64,000 nt of DNA from Lonicera japonica (GCA_021464415.1 CM038471.1:15228422-15292421), one strand, 5' to 3'. Positions 23,481 through 34,058 are shown, counted from the stretch's first letter. Numbers and translations: made by a program. Notes: a model not told the origin generated them from the letters alone.

Positions 23481-24640
23481 AGATCAATCACTAATGTACC
23501 AGAACAAACAAACTATTTATTTATTCTAATGATAATTGATTTATCATTAAAATAAACAAAATATTTGTCCTCAACCAATCTAGAAATAGAAATCAAATTC
23601 CTTCTAATGGAAGATACATATAGATATTCCTTAATCATTAATATCCTATTCTAACTAGACTAAAGATAAATATCTTCTACTGCAACTGTTGCCACATTCG
23701 TAGCTGCCCATATGTAAATTTTCTCTAATTTTAAGTTGTTTGGTTTCCTAGAACCCCTGCAAAGTATTGCAGATATGATTAATGGCTCCCGAATCTACAC
23801 ACTAGGTATTGGTAGATCAGACCACTAAACAAGATACAACAACAAATAGATGAATTTTACATATGTTGTTATAACGGTTTAGGAAACTGGGATAATCTTT
23901 CTTCAAATGCACTTTCTACTGACAGTGAAAACACTGGCCCATAGACGTTTTCACTCTTCTAGGAGGTTCAGCGACTGCTGCACGCACTTTTCCTTGTGGG
24001 ACTGCAGCTTATGCATTCTTCTTCTTTTTCTTTTCTTGCTTTTGGGCATAAAAGTTGAAGTTTTCTCAACCACTAGAGTACTAGCTAGCTACCAAGGAGT
24101 TCCTCAACTGCTAGGAATTCTTTAAGAAGTTCCAACAATGAATAAAGCTTATTCATGTTGTAATTCTGTCAGAATCCCTTCAATAAATCTAGCAACGACT
24201 GGAGAACGATATCGACCTGAGTTTCCCCATTGATTTCAATCCTAAAGATCTCTTAGTTCATTCAGAAGACCGATCGTCTTCAAAACAAGATCCTTAACTC
24301 GGGTTCCTTCAGCAATAGTCGTGTTCATGAGGCCTTTCATCGACACCTGCCTTGTGGCATGATCCTGATCCCCAAAAATATCTTTGAGGTTCAGCATTAT
24401 GTCGTACGCGGTGGCAAAAGACTAATGCTAATGTTGTAGCACATTTGATAAAAATGCCAGAATGTAAAACCACGCCATCTTATCATCCTTTTTCCACCTC
24501 TGGTAAGCCTGGGTTTCCTCATCGGTTGCCCCATTACTAGGTTCTGTTGGACAAGACTCAGTGAGCACAAACTTGTACTCTTTAACAGTAAGCACAATGT
24601 TCAAGTTCCCTTTTTTAATCAATATAATTAGGTCCAATCA
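23481..24640 (-). pseudogene. gag: Copia gag and zinc-knuckle region (broken)
   Basis: A gag segment at 24397-24637 includes TDEETQAYQRWKKDDKMAWF and LAFLSNVLQH, as in copia capsids. A zinc knuckle lies at about 23895-23945, starting GQCFHCQ, with a Tyr where the last Cys should be. The intervening sequence reads through several stops. The protein would package element RNA; this copy could not. Confidence 0.7.
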
Positions 24641-24882
24641 ATTTGTTTTAGTTGAGAATAATTAAAAGTGGATTGAAAGAGTTTGCCATTTTAAAACTTG
24701 AGAATCACATACAAATTATGATGGACAATAATAACTTTGAACACATATTTTAAATATGATATCCTCTACCATTTCAAAAATCGTTCGTCAGCAGCCTAAG
24801 ACTTTGAATAACATGCCCCGTTAATGAGGTCGTCTATTATTCATTATTTCTTAGACAGATGTAAACCTATTAAATTTTACTA

Positions 24883-24985
24883 GCTAGACAATCCTTTATC
24901 GTCAAGCAATACATACTATCTAGACAATCTTTTATTGTCAAGTAAAATATACTATCTAGACAATCCTTTATTATCAAGTAAAATT
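24883..24985. repeat. 36 bp tandem repeat, three copies
   Basis: The unit begins tagacaatcctttat and recurs at 24885, 24921 and 24957, with a gtcaagtaaaat end. Confidence 0.85.
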
Positions 24986-25087
24986 TAAATAGCCGACTTC
25001 CTTTGGTCCTACAAATAATAGTAGAGACTCAGTTGAAGAGCATACTATTATTCATATATAAGTGTATACCATTATTTAATTTAGCCC

Positions 25088-25264
25088 AATGATTCTGCAA
25101 TTTATTCTCTCCGATATGGAGGTGAGCTCTAAAACCCACACGAAAAATAAATCACATCATTTAAAATTATCAGTCAGTGAAATTTGTACAATGATTCCAC
25201 AATCTATTCTTTCCGATATGGAGGTGAGCACTATAACACACACGAAGAATAAATTACATCATCA
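25088..25264. repeat. 102 bp tandem duplication
   Basis: Two copies (starting 25088 and 25190) share aatgattc, ccgatatggaggtgagc and an aaattacatcat-like end. Unit boundaries are clear on the left and diffuse on the right. Confidence 0.75.
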
Positions 25265-26150
25265 ACAAACCAATGATGAAGACCGTGGGAGTTTTATGTG
25301 AAAAAATCCCTCACCCACTTAGTATTTAAAACATTATTTTCTGAAGGTTAAAAAAATTTTATATTAAATTCTAGTCAACTAAAATACAAGGGTATGAAAT
25401 ATAAAAGACATGTGCAATAAAATTATTTTGCTGCTTTTCTTAAAAAAACTTATGTTTTTCAATTACACAAAATTTATATTTAAATACCCTTTTTTAATTT
25501 GACAAGAACTAAATATAAAATAAAAGGTGATCTACGTATGGTCATGTATCCATGTTGTCCAAAATTATAAGAAAACCTAATAATTAAACACATATGACCA
25601 ACACACAATCACATAAAGCATTAAACCATTCAATAATAAGAATAATTAAATCCTTGCTATTATGGTCCAAGCTTCATCATCCCTAGTTCGTTGAAAAACC
25701 TATCACGACTTACGTCGCCACTTCACTGACTATGTCGGGAATCAACCTTGGTGGAAACGCCTTCTTCAACGTTCTTCGTTAAAGAAACTGCAATCTTAGA
25801 TACAAAGGTCCTATGCCTCCATTTAAGGAGTTCACACATAAACTATTATATCTAAACTGTAAATAAAATTACATAGATCCTATGTCCTTTTAAGGAGTTC
25901 ACAAATCGGATCTAAATTTAATTTACAACCATGAATAAAACCCAAATCATCATGCACATTAAAATTAACCACGAATAAAAACATCGTGGGATCCAATCAC
26001 ATAAAACACAATTACGTGACCATAATAGCGGGATAAGAACACTGTAAAACAAAGGTTAGTGAGTTCTACGTTCTATCCAACAACAACATGCATGAATCGA
26101 TTTAACTGGACAACATGGCAAGTTCAATCCATACGCAGTATCAAAGAAAA

Positions 26151-26170
26151 CCAATTCCTCTGATACTAAT
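26151..26170 (-). other. Primer-binding site of the copia element
   Basis: Read on the minus strand directly after the LTR it contains AGTATCAGAGGAATTGG, close to the initiator Met tRNA site. Confidence 0.75.
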
Positions 26171-27626
26171 TGATGGAGACACAAATACATGATCGTTTAA
26201 TATTGCGTATAGATTGAACCAAAAAACCTTTTGCTAAAAACCTATAAGAATAAAGGGATTTCACCTATGTGGATCATGTAGAGGATCCATATGAGGAGAC
26301 TAGGGTTTGAAAGCATCAGATTGCGATTTGGTCAGATTTTTTTTAATTCTTGCTGGACTACGGAAATTGATTGTTTTCGCTATCGAAACGACTTCTGATC
26401 GTCCTGATTTTTTTAACATTATAATACTTTGCGTTCCGAATGACATATCCAAAAATCAGCCCGATCCAACGGTGCGATCAAAAGTTACGATTGATTTACG
26501 ACTGTTGTGCCGAAAACCTAAAGATCTTCTATCGTATTCCTTCCGCCATCAAATCTTGCACCGAATGTGGGCTACGGTATCACCAAGATTTTATCCTCTC
26601 TCCATAGAACATAACCTAACTCATGAGAATTATTGTTATATTGAGAAGAGACAATGCCAGCTTATATATATGAACCTTAAGGAGAAATAAGTGTTTAGGC
26701 TTCCTATGGAAAGTTGGAATCCTAATTCCACTATGAATTAATTCCTTCCATAAATTATAATTCACACCACTAAAGAATTATAATTGCACTCCCGTCTTTA
26801 TCTCAAAATTATATTTCGAGCTCCTTATTATTAAATACTTATTATTCTCCCCACGTTAAGATTACAGATAACCGTCATTTAAATTAAATTACTGACAATT
26901 ATATTTAAATGAATTCTTAATCCTTGAGCCTACCACTTAATTTATTTGACATTTCGGATTAACATAATCCACCTGCAGTGTTTGACATGATCAAAACTTA
27001 TAAGCTTCTCAAGGGGCTATCAGCAATCCCAATATCGGGACGTGGATTCCATCAATAATTAATATTCATCAAACATATAATGTCGTCATCTAATTCACGA
27101 ACATTATTGATCCATAAATGAATCTCACTCTTAATGAGTCAAAACAACAAACACTACATATATATGTCTATTAATTATGTCAAGATTAAGAGCATAAGTA
27201 ATCATAATAACCTTGGGATTTTAAATTATTTTATATAGTCAGTATAAAAACAATTAACCAAACTAGTCCTATTCAATACACAAAGTGTGCTAGCACAACA
27301 AGTTAAAACTATACCATTTTCTGTAGTCAAGATAAACTACTAAAACTTGTGCTACAATCCTACCGATGGGTATCAAATTCCATCTAAGATTGTGAACCAT
27401 TAAACTTATATTCCTCAAGAACCGATGATATGATCTTTTTTGTGTAAGCTATACTCTACATACCAAATCATCACTATATGGAATAAAAGACGCACATGCA
27501 CAATATTTAAATAAATAATATAATGCAACCATTGTCCATAAAGATTCTTATTAAAATAGCAAAACCAAGCTTATAACATATCCTAACCAATAAGAAAATT
27601 ATGGCTTTTAGTATATCACTCTAACA
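26171..27626 (-). repeat. Copia LTR, right (5' in element sense)
   Basis: 1456 bp, with TG...CA ends, collinear with 19584-21056 with scattered substitutions and small gaps. Confidence 0.9.
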
Positions 27627-27631
27627 TGATG

Positions 27632-29932
27632 TTTTATGATTAATAAAGACCTAAAAGTGAAGTTTGAGGCAATAGATGCTATGTATACTTGATAATATGA
27701 TTTCATTTGATTAGGAAGGGATGATTTATACATGTATGTTAAATATGATGATTTTACCTATTGATATCGATGATATATAATTAATTGGAGTATGAATTCA
27801 TGTATTTAAGCAAGATATGCCATCTAAGCTATGATTACATGTAATTGCTTCATATGGATATCCTTTGGGTTTGTATATGTTGATTTGACAGAAAAAAATA
27901 TTTTGTATACACTAAAGGACATGGACATGATTTTAATAGAGTTTATATGGCATATGTAGTATCTACCTTATATTTGATGCATGAAGTGGAACAAGATATG
28001 CCACTTGAACTTGATATCTATGGAATATAGACTTGTAAGTGATGTTCCTTAGATATACATGCTTGGTTGTATCCGAGTAGATTTGTAAATGGGTTATGAA
28101 TGCGCTGAGGAACATGGATACATGACGAATGAAGTTTAAGTGGCATAGATTGTTTTTAGTTTACATTTAGAGAATGAATTGCATGCTATGCATAATTATT
28201 GTGTTAACCCGACGTTCTCGGAGATATTCTGGACAAGTTGGAAGTAATTTCATGGCACATGAAAAATGATATGCTTTTTGGAAGAATTGTATCTTATATC
28301 CATGTTATGGATGGCTTTTTATGCTCGTGTGACATTCTTAAACAAGTGATTATCTAACTTCGGGAGTTCTTCATTCGCATGCGGATATATTCTCAGTTAT
28401 GTTATATGGTGGAATGTTGCGCACAATTGTCTGTATCTGTTTGGCCTTCGTCGGTGAAGGGGAATGATTATGGTGGGTAGTGCTTGCCGGGTTAGGAAAA
28501 TAAGCAGGGCCTGGTGCCCTTAGGTTGAAAAGCCCTAAACCTCCAGGGAGTCAACTAGTCGTCGGCTGTCTAGGGCTCGCGGTGAATTGTCCAAAAATCT
28601 AGACAACGGCAAGACACTAGTGAGTTATCGGCTGTCTAGAGCCCACGGTGAATAGTCCGAGATCTAGACAGTTGTTGAGACAATTGATATGATAATGATC
28701 GCTTGATATGATATTGCGAACTGTGGTCCAATAGTTAATTATCTGTTGGTATTCACCTAAGATGGAGAGGCCATATTCTGGTTATATATGTCATGATCTT
28801 CATACACTTTCTCTTGAGGGAGGTCAGGCCCATTGTCGTTATGATTATGAAGCTGTTCCGCTTTGGTATCTCTTGAGAGCGGTCAGGCCCATTGTTCTGA
28901 TTATCATGGTTTGAGACGACTCTTGGGAAAGTGGCCTATATTCTGTTTTAGTGATTCGATGTAACGGTTGACACAAAAGGGGAGGTAACCTGCATATGCA
29001 TAGGCATGCATTGTTTATGTGTGAAATCATGATATTTACTTGGATTGATGGTTGATGCATAAACCGTTAAGAGATTTGTGATTATGTTTTTCAAATACGT
29101 TATCCCCTATATTTTCCCCCTACTGAGCTGTGAGCTCACCCTGTTTTCTAACTTATACAGGTACACAGGGGATGTGCAACGTTAATAAGACAGGTTCGGG
29201 ATCGATATAAAAGGCTCTGATACAGATTTATTTTGTTTTGTACATATTATCTCGTGAAGCCACAGCTAGCCCAGAATGTTGTATATGATTTTTGAACTTA
29301 TGTAGTTGGTTTTGTAAAACAGTTACATGCACACATGTGTGTTTATGTATAGTAATATCATCTTAGGCCATCTCCAATGGTGTTTTCTATTTTTGCATTT
29401 CTATCATATGTGTCAATATTATTTTATAATATTTCTATATCTATTGGCAATATATTTATATTGGTGTAGAAGGATAGAAAATATGATCTCCAATGGTGAT
29501 TTCTATTGTTCAATTTCTTCCTTACTTTGTCCCCTATTTAATGAAGAGAGAGAATTAGTGGGTGTACAACAACCAATGAAAATTTGTCATGTCACATAGA
29601 GAATTTCTATCACCATTTCTACATGTAGAAATGGTGATAGAAATTCCCAATCCCAATAGACTTCCACCTAGGATAGAAATAGAGATAGAAATGCCCATTG
29701 GAGAAGATTTTTTCTATTATTCATTTCTATCATAGAAATTTGCTTGGGTAGAAACACCATTGGAGATGGCCTTATATCTTGTTGAAGGTTGAATGACACA
29801 TATGACATTTACTGTTTGGATTATATATATATATTTTCATATTTGCCCATTTTAGTTAATCTAAGATGGGTTAGTAGCACTCCAGGTCTTAATTACGGGT
29901 GCTGTCATGTAGATTAAGGCGGGGGTGTTACA
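27632..29932 (+). repeat. 3' LTR of gypsy A, second part
   Basis: It resumes after the copia's right TSD and is collinear with 15268-17140, apart from the MITE at 29366-29771. It ends GGGGTGTTACA. The open frame at 28845-29060 (minus) has a shadow in the 5' LTR, so it is not a gene. Confidence 0.9.
29366..29771. mobile_element. Tourist-like MITE, TSD TTA
   Basis: The ends are GGCCATCTCCAATGGTG and the exact inverse CACCATTGGAGATGGCC. TTA lies on both sides (29363-29365 and 29772-29774). The 5' LTR of gypsy A shows the single TTA target. The 406 bp interior is largely one long imperfect palindrome built on tttctat / atagaaa. The open frame at 29327-29599 is accidental. Confidence 0.92.
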
Positions 29933-30720
29933 CATTCCCTATGGGTTTATGGTCGTGGTGTACAGTGCTTGACATGTTATTGCGATGCTTTATAATTTGC
30001 CTCCATTGTTGTGTATGAAAAAGGAGTTTAACAAGCTAGTGATGTTTGTATCCTGCCCCAAGTGTCCAGGAAAATGTCTCAATGTGTTTATAAGACCAAT
30101 GATCCAGGAGATTGAACTGTTGTGGGAAACGGGGGTGCCGACTTGGGATAGATACGGTGAAAAGGCATTCAACATAATGGCAGCCCTGATGTGGACCATA
30201 AGCGGCTTTCCAGGATTAAGGATGTTGGGAGGCATTAAGACGAAAGGGTATAAGGCATGTACAATATGTTTGGACAATATTGATGCAACACACAATAATG
30301 GAAGAATGTCGTACTAAAGCATGCGTAGATGGTTACCCTTAGATCACCACTATCGGACGAGGCCAGCATCGTTTAATGGTAAACAAGACTTCAGAACTGT
30401 CCCACCAACTATGTTTGCAAGACAGGTTTACGAAGTGACCATTAAGCATTCATACCCTCTTTAATCGACGCATTCGCATAACGACTTTAAACAGTTACCC
30501 CTCTTAATACATGATGTTATACTGAGTTTGTAATTTCGATTACGTTTTAATGAGTTTGCATCCACCTTTTCAGGCACCTAAAAGGAGACTTTGTTGGACT
30601 CACGTTAGTATATTCTGAGAACTGCCTTACTGGACTACATCTAGTGTGAGACATGCATTAGATGTCATGCACATCGAAAAAGCCCTCACGGCCTCGACCA
30701 TCACAATAGTAATAATCGCG
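29933..30720 (+). pseudogene. CACTA transposase TNP2, central part (broken)
   Basis: This continues the gene cut at 14221. Readable family landmarks are an altered YSxWHVIAMLYNLPP (the Trp codon has become TGA near 29971), LCMKKEFN, LWETGVPTWDRYGEKAFN, the core ALMWTISGFPGLRMLGG, then CTICLDN, RRWLPLDHHYR and SFNGKQDF. Beyond about 30460 the frame is lost, but KRRLCWTHV, ELPYW and RHALDVMHIEK are still recognisable at 30580-30685. These belong to the TNP2 (transposase_21) catalytic region, where the DVMH segment is strongly conserved. Stops and frame changes make it non-functional, and the C-terminal third is missing. Confidence 0.85.
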
Positions 30721-30978
30721 ATCGTCCAAGCATCACTAGGTCTGCATTTCGTAGCCTTTCACCCACGCAGCAGTAGGGCCTCCTGATAGTTTTCGTGCAC
30801 GGTTTGGGGTTTTTCACCAAGGGGCACTCTGTCCCAACTTAAGGTCTTAATCGTTAGAGACCAACCCGGGACCTCACATAGACTATTTCATCTTATCATT
30901 ACATCACACACACACATATATAGCAGATCAATTCACAATCATCAGTCATTCGTCTCTCACAACGAATGTATATGTGTA
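30721..30978. other. Unassigned, possibly a diverged LTR fragment
   Basis: A stretch near 30785-30850 (tttttcaccaaggggcac, cccggg) loosely recalls the gypsy B LTR at 34915-34960. A CA/TA simple repeat lies at 30905-30922. No coding sequence. Confidence 0.3.
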
Positions 30979-31557
30979 TGTTACAGTGATATACTAAAAG
31001 CCATAATTTTCTTATTGGTTTGGATATGTTATAAACTTGGTTTTGCTATTTTAATGAGAATCTTTATGGGCAATGGTTGCATTATATTATTTATTTAAAT
31101 ATTGTGCATGTGTGTCTTTTATTCCATTTAGTAGAGGATTTGGTGTGTGGAGTATAGCTTACACACAGAAGATCACATCATCAGTTCTTGTGGAATATAA
31201 GTTTAATAGTTCACAGTCTTAGATGGAATTGGACACTCATTGGTAGGATTGTAGCACAAGTTTTAGTAGTTTATCTTAACTACAGAAAACGGTATAGTTT
31301 TAACTCATTGTGCTAGTACACTTTGTGTGTATTGAATAGGACCAATTTGGGTTAATTGTTTTTATACTGACTATATAAAATAATTTAAAATCCCATGGTT
31401 GTTATGATTACTTATGCTCTTAATCTTGAAATAATTAATAGACATAAATATGTAGTGTTTGTTATTTTGACTCATTAAGAGTGAGATTCATTTATGGATC
31501 AATAATCTTCGTGAATTGGATGACGACACTATATGTATGATGAATATTAATTATTGA
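30979..31557 (+). repeat. Copia LTR fragment, inverted relative to the copia at 19584
   Basis: It begins TGTTACAGTGATATACTAAAAGCC, the reverse of the copia LTR end, and follows the LTR inward for about 580 bp to ttaattattga. It has no polyprotein next to it. Its last 256 bp are the left arm of a large inverted repeat. Confidence 0.85.
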
Positions 31558-31872
31558 GAATCCATATGAGGAGACTAGGATCTATGTAATAAATACAGGA
31601 TCGTTTGATTTTTGCGTCAATAATTAATATTCATCATACACATAGTGTCGTCATCCAATTCACAAAGATTATTGATCCATAAATGAATCTCACTCTTAAT
31701 GAGTCAAAACAACAAACACTACATATATATGTCTATTAATTATTTCAAGATTAAGAGCATAAGTAATCATAATAATCATGGGATTTTAAATTGTTTTATA
31801 TAGTCAGTATAAAAATAGTTAACCTAAACAGGTCCTATTCAACACACACAAAGTGTACTAGCACAATGAGTT
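31302..31872. repeat. Inverted repeat, 256 bp arms and 59 bp spacer
   Basis: The left arm 31302-31557 and right arm 31617-31872 are the same copia LTR segment in opposite directions, running between aactcattgtgctag and ttaattattga. The spacer 31558-31616 joins out-of-order LTR scraps (ccatatgaggagactagg, then aatacaggatcgtttga). RNA read through it could fold into a long hairpin. Confidence 0.88.
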
Positions 31873-32595
31873 CAATTGACAATAATGTTTACATAACTGC
31901 AAAGACCCATCTTGCTTCTTAGCGAATAGAACAGGTGCACCCCATGGAGATGCACTGGTTCTGATAAACCCATTTCGTAATAATTCATCAATTTGAATCT
32001 TTAGCTCCTTTAATTCAGCAGGAGCCATACAATACGGGGCTAAAGATATTGGTGCAGTACCCGGAACAATGTCAATAGAGAAATCCACCTCCCGATGTGG
32101 GGGTAGACCTGGAAGATCATCAGGAAATTCCCCAACCACGGGTAGATCAGAGGGAAGAGAACTACCATCCTCTCGTGCTACGATACTAGCCAACCACCTA
32201 GAGTAACTTCGTTGTTCTCTGGGTTTCAGAAATGCACATGGAACAAATGACTCGGGTTCACACTGGAAAGTCAAAACTTCACTATTTGATAGCGAAATCG
32301 ATACCCGACGTCTAGAGCAATCAATTACCACATGAAAAGTGGCTAACCAATTCATACCCAGTATAAGATCATAATCCCCTGTATCAAGGATAATAAGATC
32401 AAACTCTACCGAGGACTCCCCAAAACTCAAGGAGTAGTTCCTACAAACAGATCCCAACCGAATTCTATTTCCCATGGGTGTACCAACCCATAAGGGTATA
32501 TTCAATAATTCAACAAACAATCCCAATCTATCAACCAATGCACGTGAACTAAAGGAATGGGAGGCGCCAGTATCAAATAAAACTTTAACCCAGGT
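31873..32595 (-). pseudogene. pol: Gypsy B protease and RT N-terminus (truncated)
   Basis: Reading leftward from the Cassandra insertion: the aspartic protease active site LFDTGASHSF, a flap-like LILGMNWLATF, a linker, then the chromovirus RT entry LPGLPPHREVDFSID, APISLAPY, LLRNGFIRTSASPWGAPV and KKQDGSLQLC. The usual LCVDYRQLN reads LCKHYCQLN, and the sequence ends there at the junction with the copia LTR. Protease would cleave the Gag-Pol polyprotein. The RT catalytic FVDD region, RNase H, integrase and 3' LTR are all missing. The protease frame itself is open from 32595 to 31873. Confidence 0.88.
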
Positions 32596-32940
32596 TGTAA
32601 CGCCCTGCAAGTGATGAGTACTCCCTTAGAAAGAGGAATTGTAGCTCAAAGGGGGCATCCCACATCAGAAGATGAGGGATCCTTAAAGACCCATACAAGT
32701 AAGAAATGGTTACTAATTAAGTACGAGGCATTTTGGGGGCTTACTGGCTTCGGATCCCATAAGAACTCCGAAGTTATGCGAGTAGAGGGCCAAAGCAATC
32801 CCAAGATGGGTGACCTCCTTCGAAGCTGGTCGTAAGCTCCCAGAAACAAAGCCGTGAGGGTAGATGTTCCAGGGCTGAGGCCTGGCTGGATGCTACCCAA
32901 AGCGGACAATATCGTACTGACGTGTGACCGGGTCGTTACA
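32596..32940 (+). mobile_element. Cassandra (TRIM) solo LTR with 5S rRNA-like domain, TSD CAGGT
   Basis: 345 bp, starting TGTAACGCCC and ending GGGTCGTTACA, flanked by perfect CAGGT duplications (32591-32595 and 32941-32945). It sits inside the gypsy B protease coding region, in the opposite orientation. The middle carries a 5S rRNA-like segment, the diagnostic feature of Cassandra elements, which are otherwise non-coding. Only one LTR is present, with no internal domain or second LTR. The open frames across it (32611-32835 plus, 32646-32972 minus) are not genes. Confidence 0.93.
32752..32842 (+). other. 5S rRNA-derived domain of the Cassandra LTR
   Basis: The run cggatcccataagaactccg matches the 5S segment CGGATCCCATCAGAACTCCG with one change. 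The internal promoter parts follow: a box A-like agttatgcgagtag (from 32772) and a box C region gatgggtgacctcctt (32805-32820), identical to plant 5S through GATGGGTGACCTCCT. Together these can recruit RNA polymerase III in authentic 5S genes. The region between them is altered, and the 5' part of 5S is less clear. This is not a 5S rRNA gene; whether it is transcribed is unknown. Confidence 0.9.
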
Positions 32941-32996
32941 CAGGTACTGAAGAACAAGGTAATACCTTCCATTACTTTAACATCTCGCTATTCTGA

Positions 32997-34058
32997 CTGT
33001 GTCAACATATAGACCCGACCCTGAGTTCTGCTACCACCTCGAGAGTATGAGCTTCCACCTCCTCGAAACCCACTTTGATTCTAGCTGCGGCCCTGGCCAC
33101 CTTGGTTAATAGAGAAAGATTGGCCCTCACCGCCTGTACGGGTCGAGCCCTGATATTATGGCCGACTATAAGAAGACTGGGACACTTGCTGACCTATATT
33201 AGGGCAATCTCTACGGAGATGTCCTGGTTGACCGCACCCAAAACGAATCCTCTCCCTGGGTCCCTGATCCTCAGAACCAGTCCCTAAAAACCGACCTCTC
33301 CCAGCGCCGCCACTAAACGACCCAGAATCACCCCTGGATCTCTTTCCCGAACCACCTGCTTTTTTTCCCCCAGAACCTCTCTTCTTATCAAGAAACCTAC
33401 TAGCATCTATCCTCTCTTGTTCCACCTTCATCGCCATTTTCATGGCTTCAGCAATATTGCCGTGATACACCTTCTCTCGAATAGAAGGTTTTAATCCCTT
33501 CAAGAACAAAGGTGTCTTTTCCTCGGGGTCATTATCTAGACTCTTATCAAATCGACTCAGACCTTCAAACTTTATCTCGTACTCTGCCACAGACATGTTC
33601 CCTTGAATCAGGGAACGAAATTCATCTCTCTTCAGACTCAGATGAACTGACGAGAAATAACGCTCTAGGAACAGTTGAGTAAATTGCTCCGAGAAGGTAG
33701 GAGCGTTTGCCCTCCTAGACACATTTCTCCACCAGATACCAGCTTGATCAACCAGCTGGTAGGTCCCCAAATTGAGCTTCAAGTCATCGGGCAAAGTCAT
33801 AACTTCAAAGGCTCTCTCGATTTGATCGAGCCAGGACTCTGCCGCATCGAGACCAGACGTCCCGTTGAACTTAGGTGGGGCTAGCTTCTTGAACTTCTCT
33901 AGGGCCACCATAGCCCTATTCTCTTGGACTCTACCCTGGGGCTGCTCAATATGTCCTAGCACGTTGGCCAATTCTCAGGCCATGGCACGGATTGCATCAA
34001 CCGATTCCCCGGAGGTGGAACTTTCACGGGTGGCGTTGTGATTTGGTGACGTCGTCAT
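32997..34058 (-). pseudogene. gag: Gag of gypsy B (broken)
   Basis: The start ATG at 34058 opens MTTSPNHNAT as in gypsy A. A TGA at 33977-33975 replaces the CGA found in A. The frame then runs open from about 33974 to 33156: the capsid domain (ESWLDQIERAFEVM, ERYFSSVHLSLKRDEFRS, FLKGLKPSIREKVY), a Gly/Ser/Arg linker, and a zinc knuckle near 33245-33200. There the first Cys is Arg (CGT at 33245-33243), leaving GCGQPGHLRRDCP. Further stops at 33158-33156 and downstream break the Gly/Ser-rich tail, which ends near a GRVYMLTQSE motif just before the protease. The protein would package element RNA; this copy is inactive. Confidence 0.88.

Larger units (their letters stand above)
24641..26150 (-). 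other. Copia 5' leader and gag N-terminal remnant
   Basis: About 1.5 kb between gag and the primer-binding site without a clear reading frame. It holds two tandem repeats (24883-24985 and 25088-25264). The plus-strand open frame at 25089-25301 spans the second repeat and is not a gene. Confidence 0.6.
19584..27626 (-). mobile_element. Ty1/copia retrotransposon, structurally complete, TSD TGATG
   Basis: LTRs of 1473 bp (19584-21056) and 1456 bp (26171-27626) begin TGATGGAGACA and end CACTCTAACA. TGATG flanks both sides (19579-19583 and 27627-27631), and the empty site exists in the 5' LTR of gypsy A. On the minus strand a primer-binding site abuts the right LTR (26151-26170, containing AGTATCAGAG) and a purine tract AAGTGGGAGAT abuts the left LTR (21057-21068). 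Between them lie decayed gag and pol, in the copia order gag, integrase, RT, RNase H. Element length is 8043 bp. Coding damage shows it is no longer autonomous. Confidence 0.93.
14222..29932 (+). mobile_element. Gypsy element A: gag-only LTR retrotransposon, with nested copia and MITE
   Basis: The LTRs begin TGTAATACC and end GTGTTACA. The 5' LTR is 14222-17140 (2919 bp). The 3' LTR is 18549-19583 plus 27632-29932, about 2927 bp once the copia and MITE are removed. A primer-binding site (TGGTATTAGAGC) follows the 5' LTR, and a purine tract (GTGGGGGAGA, 18538-18547) precedes the 3' LTR. The internal region is only 1408 bp and encodes gag alone. The element splits the TNP2 gene. The flanks CAGCC (14217-14221) and CATTC (29933-29937) agree at only three of five positions. 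Its gag is nearly the same protein as that of gypsy B (31873-36403), so A looks like a non-autonomous derivative of a B-like family. Confidence 0.9.
10850..30720 (+). mobile_element. CACTA (En/Spm) transposon remnant, split by nested insertions
   Basis: The left end is placed near CACCACACCAACGGGG (about 10850), which is close to but not a standard CACTA terminus. A subterminal array follows, then a TNP2-type transposase reading rightward at 13190-14221 that resumes at 29933-30720 after the gypsy A insertion. No right terminus or three-base target duplication was found, and the 3' end appears lost where copia LTR fragments begin (30979). TNP2 cuts and rejoins CACTA elements; this copy is broken by stops and at least one frameshift. 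The outer limits are approximate. Confidence 0.7.

Noticed and set aside
32752..32842. Genuine 5S rRNA gene
   Set aside because: Only part of 5S is well matched, the region between the promoter boxes is altered, and the segment lies in a Cassandra LTR with target duplications.
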